This document shows positions 22,660 to 33,110 of a stretch of 64,000 nt of DNA, piece after piece. The stretch is from contig NC_085137.1 of the NCBI RefSeq assembly GCF_035046485.1, positions 41,223,155 to 41,287,154 of the forward strand, read 5' to 3'. The notes below the pieces were generated by a model, which saw nothing but the letters and a program-made list of their open reading frames with translations, did no database searches and was not told the origin of the DNA. The DNA is from Aedes albopictus (lineage: Eukaryota > Arthropoda > Insecta > Diptera > Culicidae). The translations under genes and the position numbers were made by a program. The first letter of the stretch is position 1; each line of letters starts with the position of its first letter.

Positions 22660-22735
22660 TTTTGGTGGGATTTGAACCCACGTATGAGTTCTGCTAGTCC
22701 TACTCGTTAACCAAATTAATCACAGAAATAGCTGC
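22660..22735 (-). other. tRNA-like segment
   Basis: On the minus strand GTGGGTTCAAATCCCACC forms a perfect T-arm with a B-box-like core, preceded by GGACTAGCAGAACTCA. The D-arm is poorly matched. Probably another SINE remnant rather than a tRNA gene. Confidence 0.4.
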
Positions 22736-22834
22736 GATGCCAATCTGATGAATAGAAATGCAATGATTAATGATGAAATAAAATTGACTAATTATATTAA
22801 AAAAATACATGGCCAACTGAAATTTTGATTGAGC

Positions 22835-22875
22835 AACGTTTCGGTCGCATATAGGACCTTCATCAGGGTCTCAAT
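22835..22875 (-). ncRNA. Hammerhead ribozyme motif
   Basis: Minus strand reads CTGATGA (intact CUGANGA box), stem II GGTC/GACC with an 8-base loop, then GAAACGTT. Flanks ATTGAG and CTCAAT can form stem I with an internal bulge. Stem III would be the minimal palindromic ACGT, which needs dimer formation. Confidence 0.6.
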
Positions 22876-23135
22876 TATTACAGATTTTTCGTCCTGTGTG
22901 TTCTGGTGAACAAAGGTTGTCCAGCGGATTGAATTTTCCCTCACAGCAGTTAACGGTTGGAATTCGGTAACTGTGGAATACCCCTTCCGGAATTTTACCG
23001 CTCTGGTATTTGACACCTTGCGCTTGATCGTACAGTTATCGAATCCCAACCATTAACTGCTGTGAGAGAAAATTCAATCCGCTGGACAACCTTCGTTCAA
23101 CAGAACACACTGGACAAAAAATCTGTGATAATCAA

Positions 23136-23175
23136 GTCCCCGATGAAGGTCCTATATGCGACCGAAACGTTGGAC
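23136..23175 (+). ncRNA. Hammerhead ribozyme motif, core-mutated
   Basis: Stem I is GTCC (23136-23139) with GGAC (23172-23175). Stem II is GGTC/GACC. The core reads CCGATGA in place of CTGATGA, then GAAACGTT. The U4-to-C change should impair cleavage. Stem III is the minimal palindromic ACGT. Confidence 0.6.
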
Positions 23176-23518
23176 AAGATTAAATAACAGTATTTGAATT
23201 TTGTCGAGACTGAAAAAGCCATTTAGAAGTTACATTCCATTACAGTCGCAACCATAACTGCTGAAAATTTTTGTACAGAACATAAGAAAATCAATTTCTA
23301 CAATTTCGAAAAATATAAAATTTACTAAAATTAAACATCTTGCGTTGACTACAAATTTTTAATCTTTCTGCATGAACAGAAAGCTGAATATAATATGTTT
23401 CGAACATTCTGAAACTAATTTTTGCGTCAGAATGATGGAAGTCGACATATTGGTAAGTATATGGGGCGATCCCCCTGAATTGTAGCAAAATTTCAAAAAG
23501 TAATGCAAATATAAAATA

Positions 23519-25367
23519 ATAGGGGGATTAAGGGCATAATGGACATTCTAAGCAAATGAGTATGTTAGGCCTGTATAAAAGACAAAACTTAACTTAACAA
23601 ACTTAACATATCATCAGTTGGCTTACAACTTTAACTTGTTTCCTACGTATTTCAATCACTTACAACAGGTAGAATGTAATTATTGCGAAGAAATAATGAA
23701 TTGTAAACCGTGTGTTTTTCGGGGCTGGCAGAAAAGGTACGGGGCATAATGGACACCCCTGCATATTTTATGCTGTATCTTTGATAATATCGACCAGTTA
23801 AGTAATTTGCCTACGGAAATCAATACCACAGATATAATACTCCATCTTAGATGAGTTTACATAACATCAAAGTTAATTAAATAAATTTTAGGCTAAAATA
23901 ATCGGATTGATTTTTTCCAAACTCTCTAAAACGCCTAATAGTATGCAACGCGCGTGTGTTCATTTCGCCCCGAATCGACTACAACATTGAAATTGCTATT
24001 TTGAATAAGTTTTGATAAAAAATATTAAACTTCATCCATGGCTAAATCTGCGTATACATGTAGATAAGCTAACAATTCACTTGTTTGAGGACATAGTTGC
24101 AGACGTTCAAATATGGCAGCCAGTTTGGCAGTCACACACTCTCTTGCCCCTCTCTCCCCTCGCGACAAATTTAGGTGAGCAAGGAGATTGACTAACAAAT
24201 TGATTAAAAAAATGCAATCTTACCTGCTTCAATGCATTGCGGTTGCTACTCGTGGTAGATGAATAAATTTCGGGTACTTTGGAAGAAACTGCTTTCAATT
24301 ATCCACTGCATTTTCACTAATTCGTACTAATTTTCTCCACTCACCTCAACTTTTTTCCGCTCATTTTTTTCCATATCACTGTTTTGTTCTTTTATTCGCC
24401 GCCAATCACGGTGAAAAGTTGATCGATTGTGGGAAACTGTCCCATCTTACGCTTAAACAAGCGTTTATTGCCGAAAAACTTCCAGTTTTCCACTTTTGTG
24501 GTCGAAAAACTGATGCAATTTCAATCGCGGTTATTTACAACTGAAAAGCCTACCGTTGAACTGAGTGATATTTTGCACTGCTGGGTGGACTTGTCCAAAT
24601 CGCTGTTCAAATTTTCCGTGAAACAAAGTTGTGTCTGTACCAATCATAACAACTATTTTGAATTTTATATTTCTATTGCGATATCTATATATTACAGAAC
24701 TATTTTATGCTGTTTATGAGTTGTAACTGTGACAAATTATGCCACTCCATACCACGGTAGGTTGTTATGGTTTGAGAGAAAAAGTGAGAGAGAGGAGAGA
24801 AGAGAATATTGTCAAAAAACTTGAATAAAGCAGCGCACAGTGGGACAAATATCAACAATATTGTGCAAACATATTGTATCTGATTGGATTTTAGAAAAAA
24901 AAATGTGTCAATGAACCAAAAAATTCCTTCATATATATGCTAACATTCAAATGTGTGAACAGAATACTGCTTACAGTTCACGCGGTTCAGTTTGGCAAAA
25001 CTATTTTATTCGTTTCTTTGACTAAGTTACACAACACTATGCGACGATCAATTTGTTTTGATTGAGTGGGTAGCTAGGTGGGGGAGTCGTGCGAGTACAA
25101 GGCTTTTTGTTATGCTCTCTAGCAACCTTCACCTTAAACGCTCGTAATACCTTATTTGCTGCTGCTTCGAAATTATAAGAAATCCACCATATTTCAATGA
25201 TATTTTTGTTATTTTGAAGGTATATAAATGGTACTTTTGAAAAATAGAACAATGAGTTGTTCCTTTACACTTATGCATCAAAAGTTTAACATAAAAGTCA
25301 ACGGCTTCGACAAAAACAGGGGTGTCCATTTCGCCCCGGGTGTCCATTATGCCTCTAATCCCCCTAT
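23519..25367. mobile_element. TIR element with GGCATAATGGACAC subterminal repeats
   Basis: ATAGGGGGATTA at the left is inverted at 25356-25367, continuing into GGCATAATGGACA on both sides. Another CATAATGGACACCCC copy lies near 23753, and GTGTCCATTTCGCCCC lies at 25322. The interior frames (for example 24429-24719) match nothing I recognise. Flanks are AT-only, so the target duplication is ambiguous. Non-autonomous by content. Confidence 0.6.
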
Positions 25368-25565
25368 ATTATAAACATGTTTCAAAAAAGTTTCATTTTA
25401 ATATAATCTTTCTGAAAATTAAAAGTACTTGTAGTACTCATGCTTTAAAATGTCTGTTTTGCACTTTTTTGACTTCTAGCACAATACCAAATTCGTACTA
25501 CAAAATGGATCATTTTTGACAATTGTTGTATTCCAACTCAATACAATCGGTTATCCAAACAAACG

Positions 25566-26255
25566 ATAAGATTTGAATTAACTTATAGCAACTAAAATCA
25601 CGCGCCATTAATTGGCTCGGTAGCTTAGCTGGTACAGTACTTGTCTTGCGTATGAGTTCAAATCTCACCTGAGCTGTGGATTTTTTCCCAATTTACCGAC
25701 TACAAAAATTATATCAAGTTTGTATCATTTTGTGTTATGATGTTATAATATTTTTCTCTAACTTATTATGTTATAAACTAGCTGCAGGATGATGTTAAAA
25801 TAACTAACTAAATTGTAAAAAAAGTACACTGGTCTAATCAAGATTTTATATTATTTTGTTGTAATCATATCAAAATTATAACAAAATGTGATATGAATTT
25901 TAGCCTCTGGATCACTGGTTTCTATCATAATTTGATATAATTTACATTATTTCTCAAATGTCGAAGAATCAAAACTAAATTATAATACAATGAGTTATGA
26001 AACAACATAATGTGATATAATTGAGCTATAGTATTTTGAAATCACCAAGGATGTTGAACATGGTTATATCACAATGAGTTATAAATATTATGATTTGTTA
26101 TTTTATTTGTTGTTTTTGTCATATTTTTGTTTCAATTTTCTAGTCGGGTAACCAATAATTTATCCATCTGTCCACGTTGAGTTATTTGAAAATCCTAATT
26201 GACCACATGGATTGGTTTTTATTACCGAAAATTTACACTTTGAGTGAGTCAAAAG
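25566..26255 (+). mobile_element. Second tRNA-SINE copy, split by a MITE
   Basis: 25566-25695 aligns with the right half of the palindromic SINE (GGCTCGGTAGCTTAGCTGGT, then CTGAGCTGTGGATTTTTTCC). The rest resumes at 26149 (AACCAATAATTTATCCATC) through the GGATTGG...ACCGAAAATTT tail. The tRNA-like part has a short deletion in the anticodon region. No inverted left half is present here. Confidence 0.7.
25696..26148. mobile_element. MITE inserted in SINE, TA target duplication
   Basis: The ends CCGACTACAAAAATT and AATTTTCTAGTCGGG are inverted, with TA at 25694-25695 and 26149-26150. Removing the 453 bp plus one TA restores the SINE sequence seen at 2736-2750. The interior is AT-rich with many TTATAA-type words. 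Confidence 0.75.
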
Positions 26256-26635
26256 AAATAGTTTTTCAGGTCGAATTTCGTCCATAAGCACGCATATTTT
26301 GTGACGTAGTTGAAGGAAGGGAGTCCTCCTAAAATTCAGAAAATTGGGATAAAATCGATGCAGCTTATCCCAATTTGGTCTATTTACTTAAAAGTAGTGC
26401 ATTGGGGGTGGAAGCTCAGGTAAAATATTATCTCCTGGGCGCCCATCAAAAACACCACCCCCGGCGAAGAATGGCGCTTGAGCCTAGCTATTTAGCACTG
26501 TAGTTGGAGGAAATGCCAATGCAGAACCCGTAGCTTCCGGGAAGGTAAGCCCAGCTCCCTGGGTTAGTGGGTTGGTATCAGGCCCTGCGAGCCAGCCGTA
26601 AAAAAGACTAGCACCGGAAAATCAACAAGAGAAGA

Positions 26636-28111
26636 ATGCGAACCGATACCAATGGTCGTCGCCGAAAAGGGACTTGCGATTGGAAGCTCGGTACGTGGAA
26701 CTGCAGATCTCTCACCTTCATCGGGAGCACCCGCATACTCGCCGATATACTGAAGGACCGCGGGTTCGGAATCGTAGCGCTGCAGGAGGTGTGTTGGACA
26801 GGATCTATGGAGCGAACGTTTAGAGGTAATCATACCATCTACCAGAGTTGCGGCAACACACGTGAGCTGGGAACAGCTTTTATAGTGATGGGCGACATGC
26901 AGAGGCGCGTGATCGGTTGGTGGCCGATCGACGAAAGAATGTGCAGGTTGAGGATCAAGGGCCGATTCTTCAACATTAGCATAAACAACGTGCACAGCCC
27001 TCACTCCGGAAGCACTGATGATGACAAAGACGCATTTTACGCGCAGCTCGAACGCGAGTACGACCGCTGCCCAAACCACGACGTCAAGATCATCATAGGG
27101 AATCTAAACGCTCAGGTAGGCCAGGAGGAGGAATTCAGACCGACGATTGGAAAGTTCAGCGCCCACCAGCTGACGGACGAAAATGGCCTACGCCTCATCG
27201 ATTTCGCCGCCTCCAAGAACATGGCCATTCGTAGCACCTTCTTCCAGCACAGCCTCCCGTATCGTTACACCTGGAGATCACCACAACAAACGGAATCGCA
27301 AATCGACCACGTTCTGATTGATGGACGGCACTTCTCCGACATTATCGACGTCAGGACCTATCGTGGCGCTAATATCGACTCTGATCACTACCTGGTGATG
27401 GTTAAACTGCGCCCAAAACTCTCCGTTATTAACAATGTACATTACCGGCGGCCGCCCCGGTACGATCTAGAGCGACTGAAGCAACCGGATGTCGCCACCG
27501 CATACGCGCAGAATCTCGAGGCAGCGTTGCCGGGCGAGGGTGTGCTCGATGTGGCCCCTCTAGAGGACTGCTGGAGTACAGTGAAAGCAGCCATCAACAA
27601 CGCAGCCGAGAGCACTATCGGGTACGTAGAACGGAGTCGACGAAACGATTGGTTCGACGAGGAGTGCAGAGCGGTTCTGGAGGAGAAGGATGCAGCGCGG
27701 GCGGTAATGCTGCAGCATGGAACCCGACAGAATGTGGAGCGATACAGACAGAAGCGGAAGCAGCAGACCCGTCTCTTCCGGTAGAAAAAGCGCCGCCTGG
27801 AAGAAGCGGAGTGCGAGGAAATGGAACTGATGTGCCGTTCACAGGAAACACGTAAGTTCTACCAGAAGCTCAACGCATCCCGCAAAGGCTACGTACCGCA
27901 AGCCGAAATATGCAGGGATACGGAAGGGAGCTTCCTGACGGACAAACGTGAGGTGATCGAAAGGTGGAAGCAGCACTTCGACGAGCACCTGAATGCCGAA
28001 GAGAATGTAGGCACGGAGGACCAAGGCAGCGGAGGAAATGACTATGTTGGTGCAGCAGAGGACAAGGCGTGGAGCGCAGAGAGCACGATGGGCGGACCAG
28101 GTGGAGCGTGA
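26636..28111 (+). pseudogene. RTE endonuclease ORF, broken
   Basis: From ATG 26636 the frame reads an APE-type endonuclease: GTWNCRSL near residue 19, LQEVCW near residue 50, a GNLNAQVG motif near residue 155, IDHVLID near residue 222, and SDHYLV near residue 247. The usual family motif is GDFNA, so the catalytic-site Asp is replaced by Asn. A TAG stop at 27782-27784 interrupts the frame, which then continues in phase to 28111 through the linker (RKFYQKLNASRKGYVPQAE, then a WKQHF word). That linker normally precedes the reverse transcriptase, which is absent. In the living element this enzyme nicks target DNA. This copy cannot move by itself. Confidence 0.8.
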
Positions 28112-28202
28112 TCTGGCGAGTGTTGGGCGTGACCGAGGATGGAGAGCTGCAGCTGCAAATCGAGTATTATGGCGACAAATTGTTGATTCAGTATTATCAT
28201 GA
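28084..28202 (+). pseudogene. C-terminal end of RTE ORF, joined by deletion
   Basis: In another frame the DNA reads DQVERDLASVGRDRGWR and continues to a stop at 28200-28202, which resembles the usual C-terminus of RTE polyproteins. Its closeness to the linker marks the junction of a large internal deletion near 28084-28095. Confidence 0.6.
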
Positions 28203-28275
28203 ATTTGATGTGAACTAAATAAATGAAATAGTGCATTAGGTTGAACAACTTGTCCAATTTTGAAGACCTTTTCCC

Positions 28276-28537
28276 CAAAGATGGTGGAAAGGAAAAAGAT
28301 GAACGATGCCCATCTCCAGGCGACACGAATAACGCTGCTCTGGTGAACCTAAACTTAACTAATACACTCCTAATTCATTTTAAGGAAAATTTCAAAACAA
28401 ACGCAAAAGCGTGAGTGCTGCTAAACTTTTTTCACACAAGCTATCGATTCAGTGATACGTAAACCAATTTCTAGCTTGATTTTTGAAGTATGGAAAAAAA
28501 TAAAGTCGGTCATCTTTTTCCTTCCAACCATCTTTGT
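28276..28537. mobile_element. MITE-like inverted repeat
   Basis: AAAGATGGTGGAAAGGAAAA at 28276-28295 is imperfectly inverted at about 28507-28537 (TCTTTTTCCTTCCAACCATC). The arms are about 30 bp. No target duplication read. Confidence 0.45.
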
Positions 28538-28539
28538 TA

Positions 28540-30930
28540 CCTTCCAACTACGTCACAAGTTGGCCCTATGACCATATAAAATTGTTATTTTAAATGATTT
28601 CAAATTATCATGTTTAAGGACACGGTTATTAGAATCCAAAGATCGTTTGCCTTACTAACATTCCTTCCCATCCTCGATGACCGTGAGGACGAGTTCTATC
28701 AAATTTTATTTGGTAAAACTTTTTTTTTTCATGAGTGGTTAATTGACCAATTTACCTCTTGATTGCCAAAAAAAATATTTCCATTAATTGCTTGCAATCA
28801 AAAAAGCCCAAACCGCATATTTTGCCCTATAAATTGAGGTATACCTCAAAATTGTGACGTGCTGGAGCAAATCTGAGCCTGGATTCGGATTCAGCGGCCC
28901 AAATCCGTCGGAGACACATAAGATAGACCAATAGTTATTTTTTGTTTTGCTGTGTTATCTAACGGGCAAACAAGATCGAAAATGCTACTTGTTGCTATTG
29001 TTCATATTCGCAAAGAATAATTAATTAAATTTTCAGCCCGCTTCGTTCCACGTCTGTCTAGATTCATGCTCGCGAAACATGAATGCATTTTTCGAATGAT
29101 TCGAAGAGGGTATTCTGCTTAGAGGGTTCGAAAAGTCGGTACAAGATGAATGCATTATTTTAGAAAGTGGGCGCAAAGGCTTGTCACCTGAAGTTGAAAT
29201 TTGTAAAACAAGAATTAAAACATTTCTGTGATAATGTACTGACTTGCATCTACATGTCGTGAAGTCAAGATAAAAATATTTAATTTCTGCTGTTTCGTTG
29301 CCGTTATCAAAACAAAAAGATTCATTTGCATTTTTCTTCTCTTTCAGGTAAATCTCATCAATTGGATTGTTTGTAACTATTTTATATCGCAAACAACATT
29401 TTTTATAAGACTGGCATCAAGAATCATCGCAAAACAGAACCGGGTGAGTTGTTTTTAACATCAATCTTGTCGAATTGAAAGGAATCACTTTTATGGATAC
29501 ATAATTGAAAAACTGATGAGCTATTTTTTACTGTCCGTCTCTGTGCCATACACTTTTAGGACACGTTATAGTTTGTGTCACTGTTTGCATCTCGGCAACT
29601 GAATATCTATAAAAATTTTTACTCTGTGAAAATATATTTTGAATAATTTTAGTCAGCCTTTTTGCAACAAATCTATCAATTTTGTGTTAATTTCATTTCA
29701 TTTTATTTGCAGTATTCCAAATCAAGATAGAGCGTTTTTTTTTTACTCAGAGTGTTTGTTTAGTCAGTGGGTTGGTTTGGGAAAATTCAAATTTTATCAC
29801 AATCATTCAGATCAACATTTTCCAGGTATAATTTGAGGTCCCAAACAACTGCGCAAATTTGAGCACAATCGGTTTGAATACACCCCTGCTAGTCGATCTA
29901 AGCAACGCCGACACCAAACCCCTCGGGAAGCAACGCGGTAGCAAAATAAATTAATGAACCGAATGCGTTCATTACTTCCTATTTATTTACGCCAAACTTT
30001 TCCCTTTCCGGGGAAGAAAGTTGATGACAACGTGGATTTTTATTGCTACATTATTTCATTTTCCGCGTTGTTATTTTGTGTTGTGCGTACGACAGATTAA
30101 TCCACGTCTTCCCCAAATTGACGTGTTTCTACATTGGGGAATGGGAAAGGGTACAAATACAACTTCCTTCCAGAAACAAACAGCCGCACCAGTTTTAACC
30201 ATTAGTAAATTGTTGGGCACCCAACGCACACGTTCGATGACTAGATACAATGATTGATGGAACCTGATGTCGATTGACGAGGGTGGCGTCAAAGTCGGAA
30301 TCGTGTTGTTTACAGACGCAAAACAATTTCTTTCCAGGGTTTGGGGTGTTGCTGCCGGTAGAGAGAAAGAAAAAAACAAAGGCTCACGAAGGGATATCCG
30401 TTTGTTGCTGACAACAACGTGCCCAAGCATTCACCACAAGCTTGTAAATGTCACCATGGAGAAGCGACAAGTTGTAAGCCCGGCCCGGCCTGGCCCAAGT
30501 CGGTCAAGTCACTCGCCTCCTATTGACGGGTGTCGGTGTAGTTGGGGGGTTGTTGTCTGTTTTTGGTGGTGGTGTCAGGAGTTTGTTTACGCTCTGAAAC
30601 AATGTGGTGTGGGCATGCGCATGGGAAAGCGGTCCTGAGTACCGAAGGACTGTGGATGAACTTTGTGAGCTATGAAAGAGAATAAGGTACAGGGTGGTTC
30701 ACATAGGGCACATAAAGTGATCTCGTTAAATGCTGATTTTGAATATGACTTACATTTATACGTATTTCAATGGCCTCTGGGTGATCCAAAATGTTATAAA
30801 GTTTAGTCCTTCAAATCTACAGGAGTCATTTTGTACGTTTTATCAACAAATTGTAGCATTGTATAATCTGCTGTAATCTGTGAATTTCTTGGAACCTCGG
30901 AAGCCACTTATTGATATTATTAGGATAAGG
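28540..30930. other. Gene-free stretch
   Basis: AT-rich to 29880. Positions 29880-30650 are less AT-rich and look unique. The 119- and 123-codon frames there (30071-30430 -, 30267-30638 +) overlap on opposite strands and show no domain. Unknown content, possibly non-coding exon or regulatory DNA. Confidence 0.35.
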
Positions 30931-31200
30931 CAGGTCTTCCAAACTAACTGGGAGTTTAGAACCTCAGATCTATACTCGTAACAGTAGTCATATCCGCTAG
31001 ATAGAGTAGCGTTGCATAATCAACTCAAACTAATGGACCTACTTGAAGACTGGTATGTATTGTTATATACTTTTCTGGATATTCAGTTTCATCCAAACTG
31101 TCCTGGAGCTTAGTCTTCGACATATACACTACCGTCACAGCCGTTATATTGTCGCTATTAACTGAAACATCACATATCCAACTATGGGATCTCCAGTTTG
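30930..31200. repeat. ~219-bp dispersed repeat, copy left of satellite
   Basis: The AGAACCTCAGATCTATACTCG and GTAACAGTAG words align with 36641-36690 and 36860-36900 on the far side of the satellite, in the same orientation. Confidence 0.5.
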
Positions 31201-31204
31201 CTAT

Positions 31205-31290
31205 GGATCGACAACCTGGAGACGGCAGTTTCGATTCTCGTTCAGTTGAGAACTATCTCGGTTTCATTGGGCATAATTTATCGTTGAACT
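31205..31290 (+). mobile_element. Feilai-like SINE fragment
   Basis: GAGACGGCAGTTTCGATTCTC and then CATTGGGCATAAT resemble 15645-15705 of the better copy, including the B box. Truncated on both sides. Confidence 0.4.
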
Positions 31291-31334
31291 TAACTCACAA
31301 TTTATGAATTCTTGCAATGGCAAGCAACGAAAGC

Positions 31335-33110
31335 CCTTCAGGAATTCTCCCAGAATTCCTCCAGGAATTCTCCCAGAATTCCTCCACGAATTCTCCCAGA
31401 ACTCCTCCAGGGATTCTCCCAGAATTCCTTCAGCAATTCTCCCAGAATTCCTCCAGGAATTCTCCCAGAATTCCTCCAGGAATTTTCCGAGAATTCCTCC
31501 AGGAATTTTCCGAGAATTTCTCCAGGAATTTTCCGAGAATTCCTCCAGGAATTTTCCGAGAATTCCTCCAGGAATTTTCCGAGAATTCCTCCAGGAATTT
31601 TCCGAGAATTCCTCCAAGAATTTTCCGAGAATTCCTCCAGGAATTCTCCCACAATTCACCAGGAATTCTCCAAGAATTCCTCCAGGAATTCTCCAAGAAT
31701 TCCTCCAGGAATTCTCCAAGAATTCCTCCAGGAATTCTCCAAGAATTCCTGCAGGAATTCTCCAAGAATTCCTCCAGGAATTCTCCAAGAATACCTCCAG
31801 GAATTTTTCAAGAATTCCTCCAAGAATTCTCCAAGAATTCCTCCAGGAATTCTCCAAGAATTCCTCCAGGAATTTTCCGAGAATTCCTCCAGGAATTTTC
31901 CGAGAATTCCTCCAGGAATTTTCCGAGAATTCCTCCAGGAATTTTCCGAGAATTCCTCCAGGAATTTTCCGAGAATTTCTCCAGGAATTTTCCGAGAATT
32001 CCTCCAGGAATTTTCCGAGAATTCCTCCAGGAATTTTCCGAGAATTCTTCCAGGAATTCTCCCACAATTCACCAGGAATTCTCCAAGAATTCCTCCAGGA
32101 ATTTTTCAAGAATTCCTCCAAGAATTCTCCAAGAATTCCTCCAGGAATTCTCCAAGAATTCTCCAAGAATTCCTCCAGGAATTCTCCAAGAATTCCTCCA
32201 GATATTCTCCTAGAATTTCTCCAGGAATTCTCCTGGAATTCCTCCAGGAATTCTCTTAGAATTCCTCCAGGAATTCTCTTAGAATTCCTCCAGGAATTCT
32301 CTTAGAATTCCTCCAGGAATTCTCCTAGAATTCCTCCAGGAATTCTCCTAGAATTCCTCCAGGAATTCTCCTAGAATTCCTCCAGGAATTCTCCTAGAAT
32401 TCCTCCAGGAATTCTCCAAGAATTCCCCCAGGAATTCTCCAAGAATTCCTCCAGGAATTCTCCAAGAATTCCTCCCGGAATTCTCCCAGAATTCCTCCCG
32501 GAATTCTCCCAGAATTCCTCCCGGAATTCTCCCAGAATTCCTCCAGGAATTCTCCCAGAATTCCTCCAGGAATTCTCCCAGAATTCCTCCAGGAATTCTC
32601 CCAGAATTCCTCCAGGAATTCTCCAAGAATTCAAGAATTCAAGAATTTTCCAAAGAATTCTTAAAAAATTCCTCAGGAATTCTCCTCCAGAAATTCCCCA
32701 AGGAATTCTCCAAGATTTCCTCCTGAATTCTCCAAGAATTCCTCCCCGAATTCTCCAAGAATTCATCTAGGAATTGACCAAGAATTTTTCCAGCAATTCT
32801 TCAAGAACTCCTCCAGGAATTCTCCAAGAATTCCACCAGGAATTCTACAAAAATTCCTCCCCTCCTCCGGGGGGAATTCTCTTAGAAATCCCAGAAGAAT
32901 TCTCCAAGAATTCCCGCAGGCAACCGCCCAGCAGTTCTCCAAGAATTTCCGCTGGAATTCTCCAAGACTTCTGCCAGGAATTCTCCAAGAATTCCCCCTG
33001 AAATTTTCCGAAAAATCCCCCGGCAATTCTCCATGAATTCCACCAGGAATTCTCAAAGAATTTCCTCTTTGAATTCCTTCAGGAATCCTGCGAGAATTCC
33101 CCCAGAATTC
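31335..33110 (-). repeat. 23-bp EcoRI-rich satellite, left arm of palindrome
   Basis: The unit is CCAGAATTCCTCCAGGAATTCTC-like, 23 bases, with two GAATTC sites each. It is highly homogeneous at 31335-32635 and degenerate from 32640 to 33110. Variant blocks (TTTTCCGAG, CTCCAAG, CTCTTAG, CTCCCAG) are clustered. A marked variant (ACAATTCACC) at 31651 recurs at 32064, and an AATTTTTCAAG variant at 31802 recurs at 32100, so larger segments were duplicated. Because 23 is not a multiple of three and no frame has a stop, 298- to 333-codon frames open on both strands; these are artefacts. Confidence 0.9.

Larger units (their letters stand above)
22835..23175. mobile_element. Penelope-like foldback remnant with two hammerhead motifs
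   Basis: Arms about 22835-22957 and 23050-23175 are reverse complements and meet at a short palindromic core (GGTTGGAATTCGGTAACTGT, 22956-22975, and its mirror). Each arm ends in a hammerhead-like motif pointing outward. Known Penelope-like elements carry hammerheads in their terminal repeats. No reverse transcriptase is present. The 85-codon minus frame (22792-23049) is unrecognised. Confidence 0.6.
26407..28228 (+). mobile_element. RTE-clade non-LTR retrotransposon, internally deleted
   Basis: The element has a 5' untranslated part, an apurinic endonuclease frame, a short linker, and then directly the C-terminal tail and 3' end of the ORF. The reverse transcriptase domain is missing. TAGTGCATTRGG flanks it at 26395-26406 and 28229-28240 (11 of 12 bases equal). 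The GC content is visibly above the flanks. Clade call rests on the endonuclease style and recalled 3' end; a JAM1-like Aedes RTE is likely but unverified. Confidence 0.75.

Noticed and set aside
30071..30638. Opposed 119- and 123-codon frames
   Set aside because: They overlap antiparallel, have low-complexity composition and no family match.
31264..32305. Frames of about 300-330 codons on both strands
   Set aside because: They are produced by the stop-free 23-bp repeat, overlap in several frames, and read as regular repeats of the unit.
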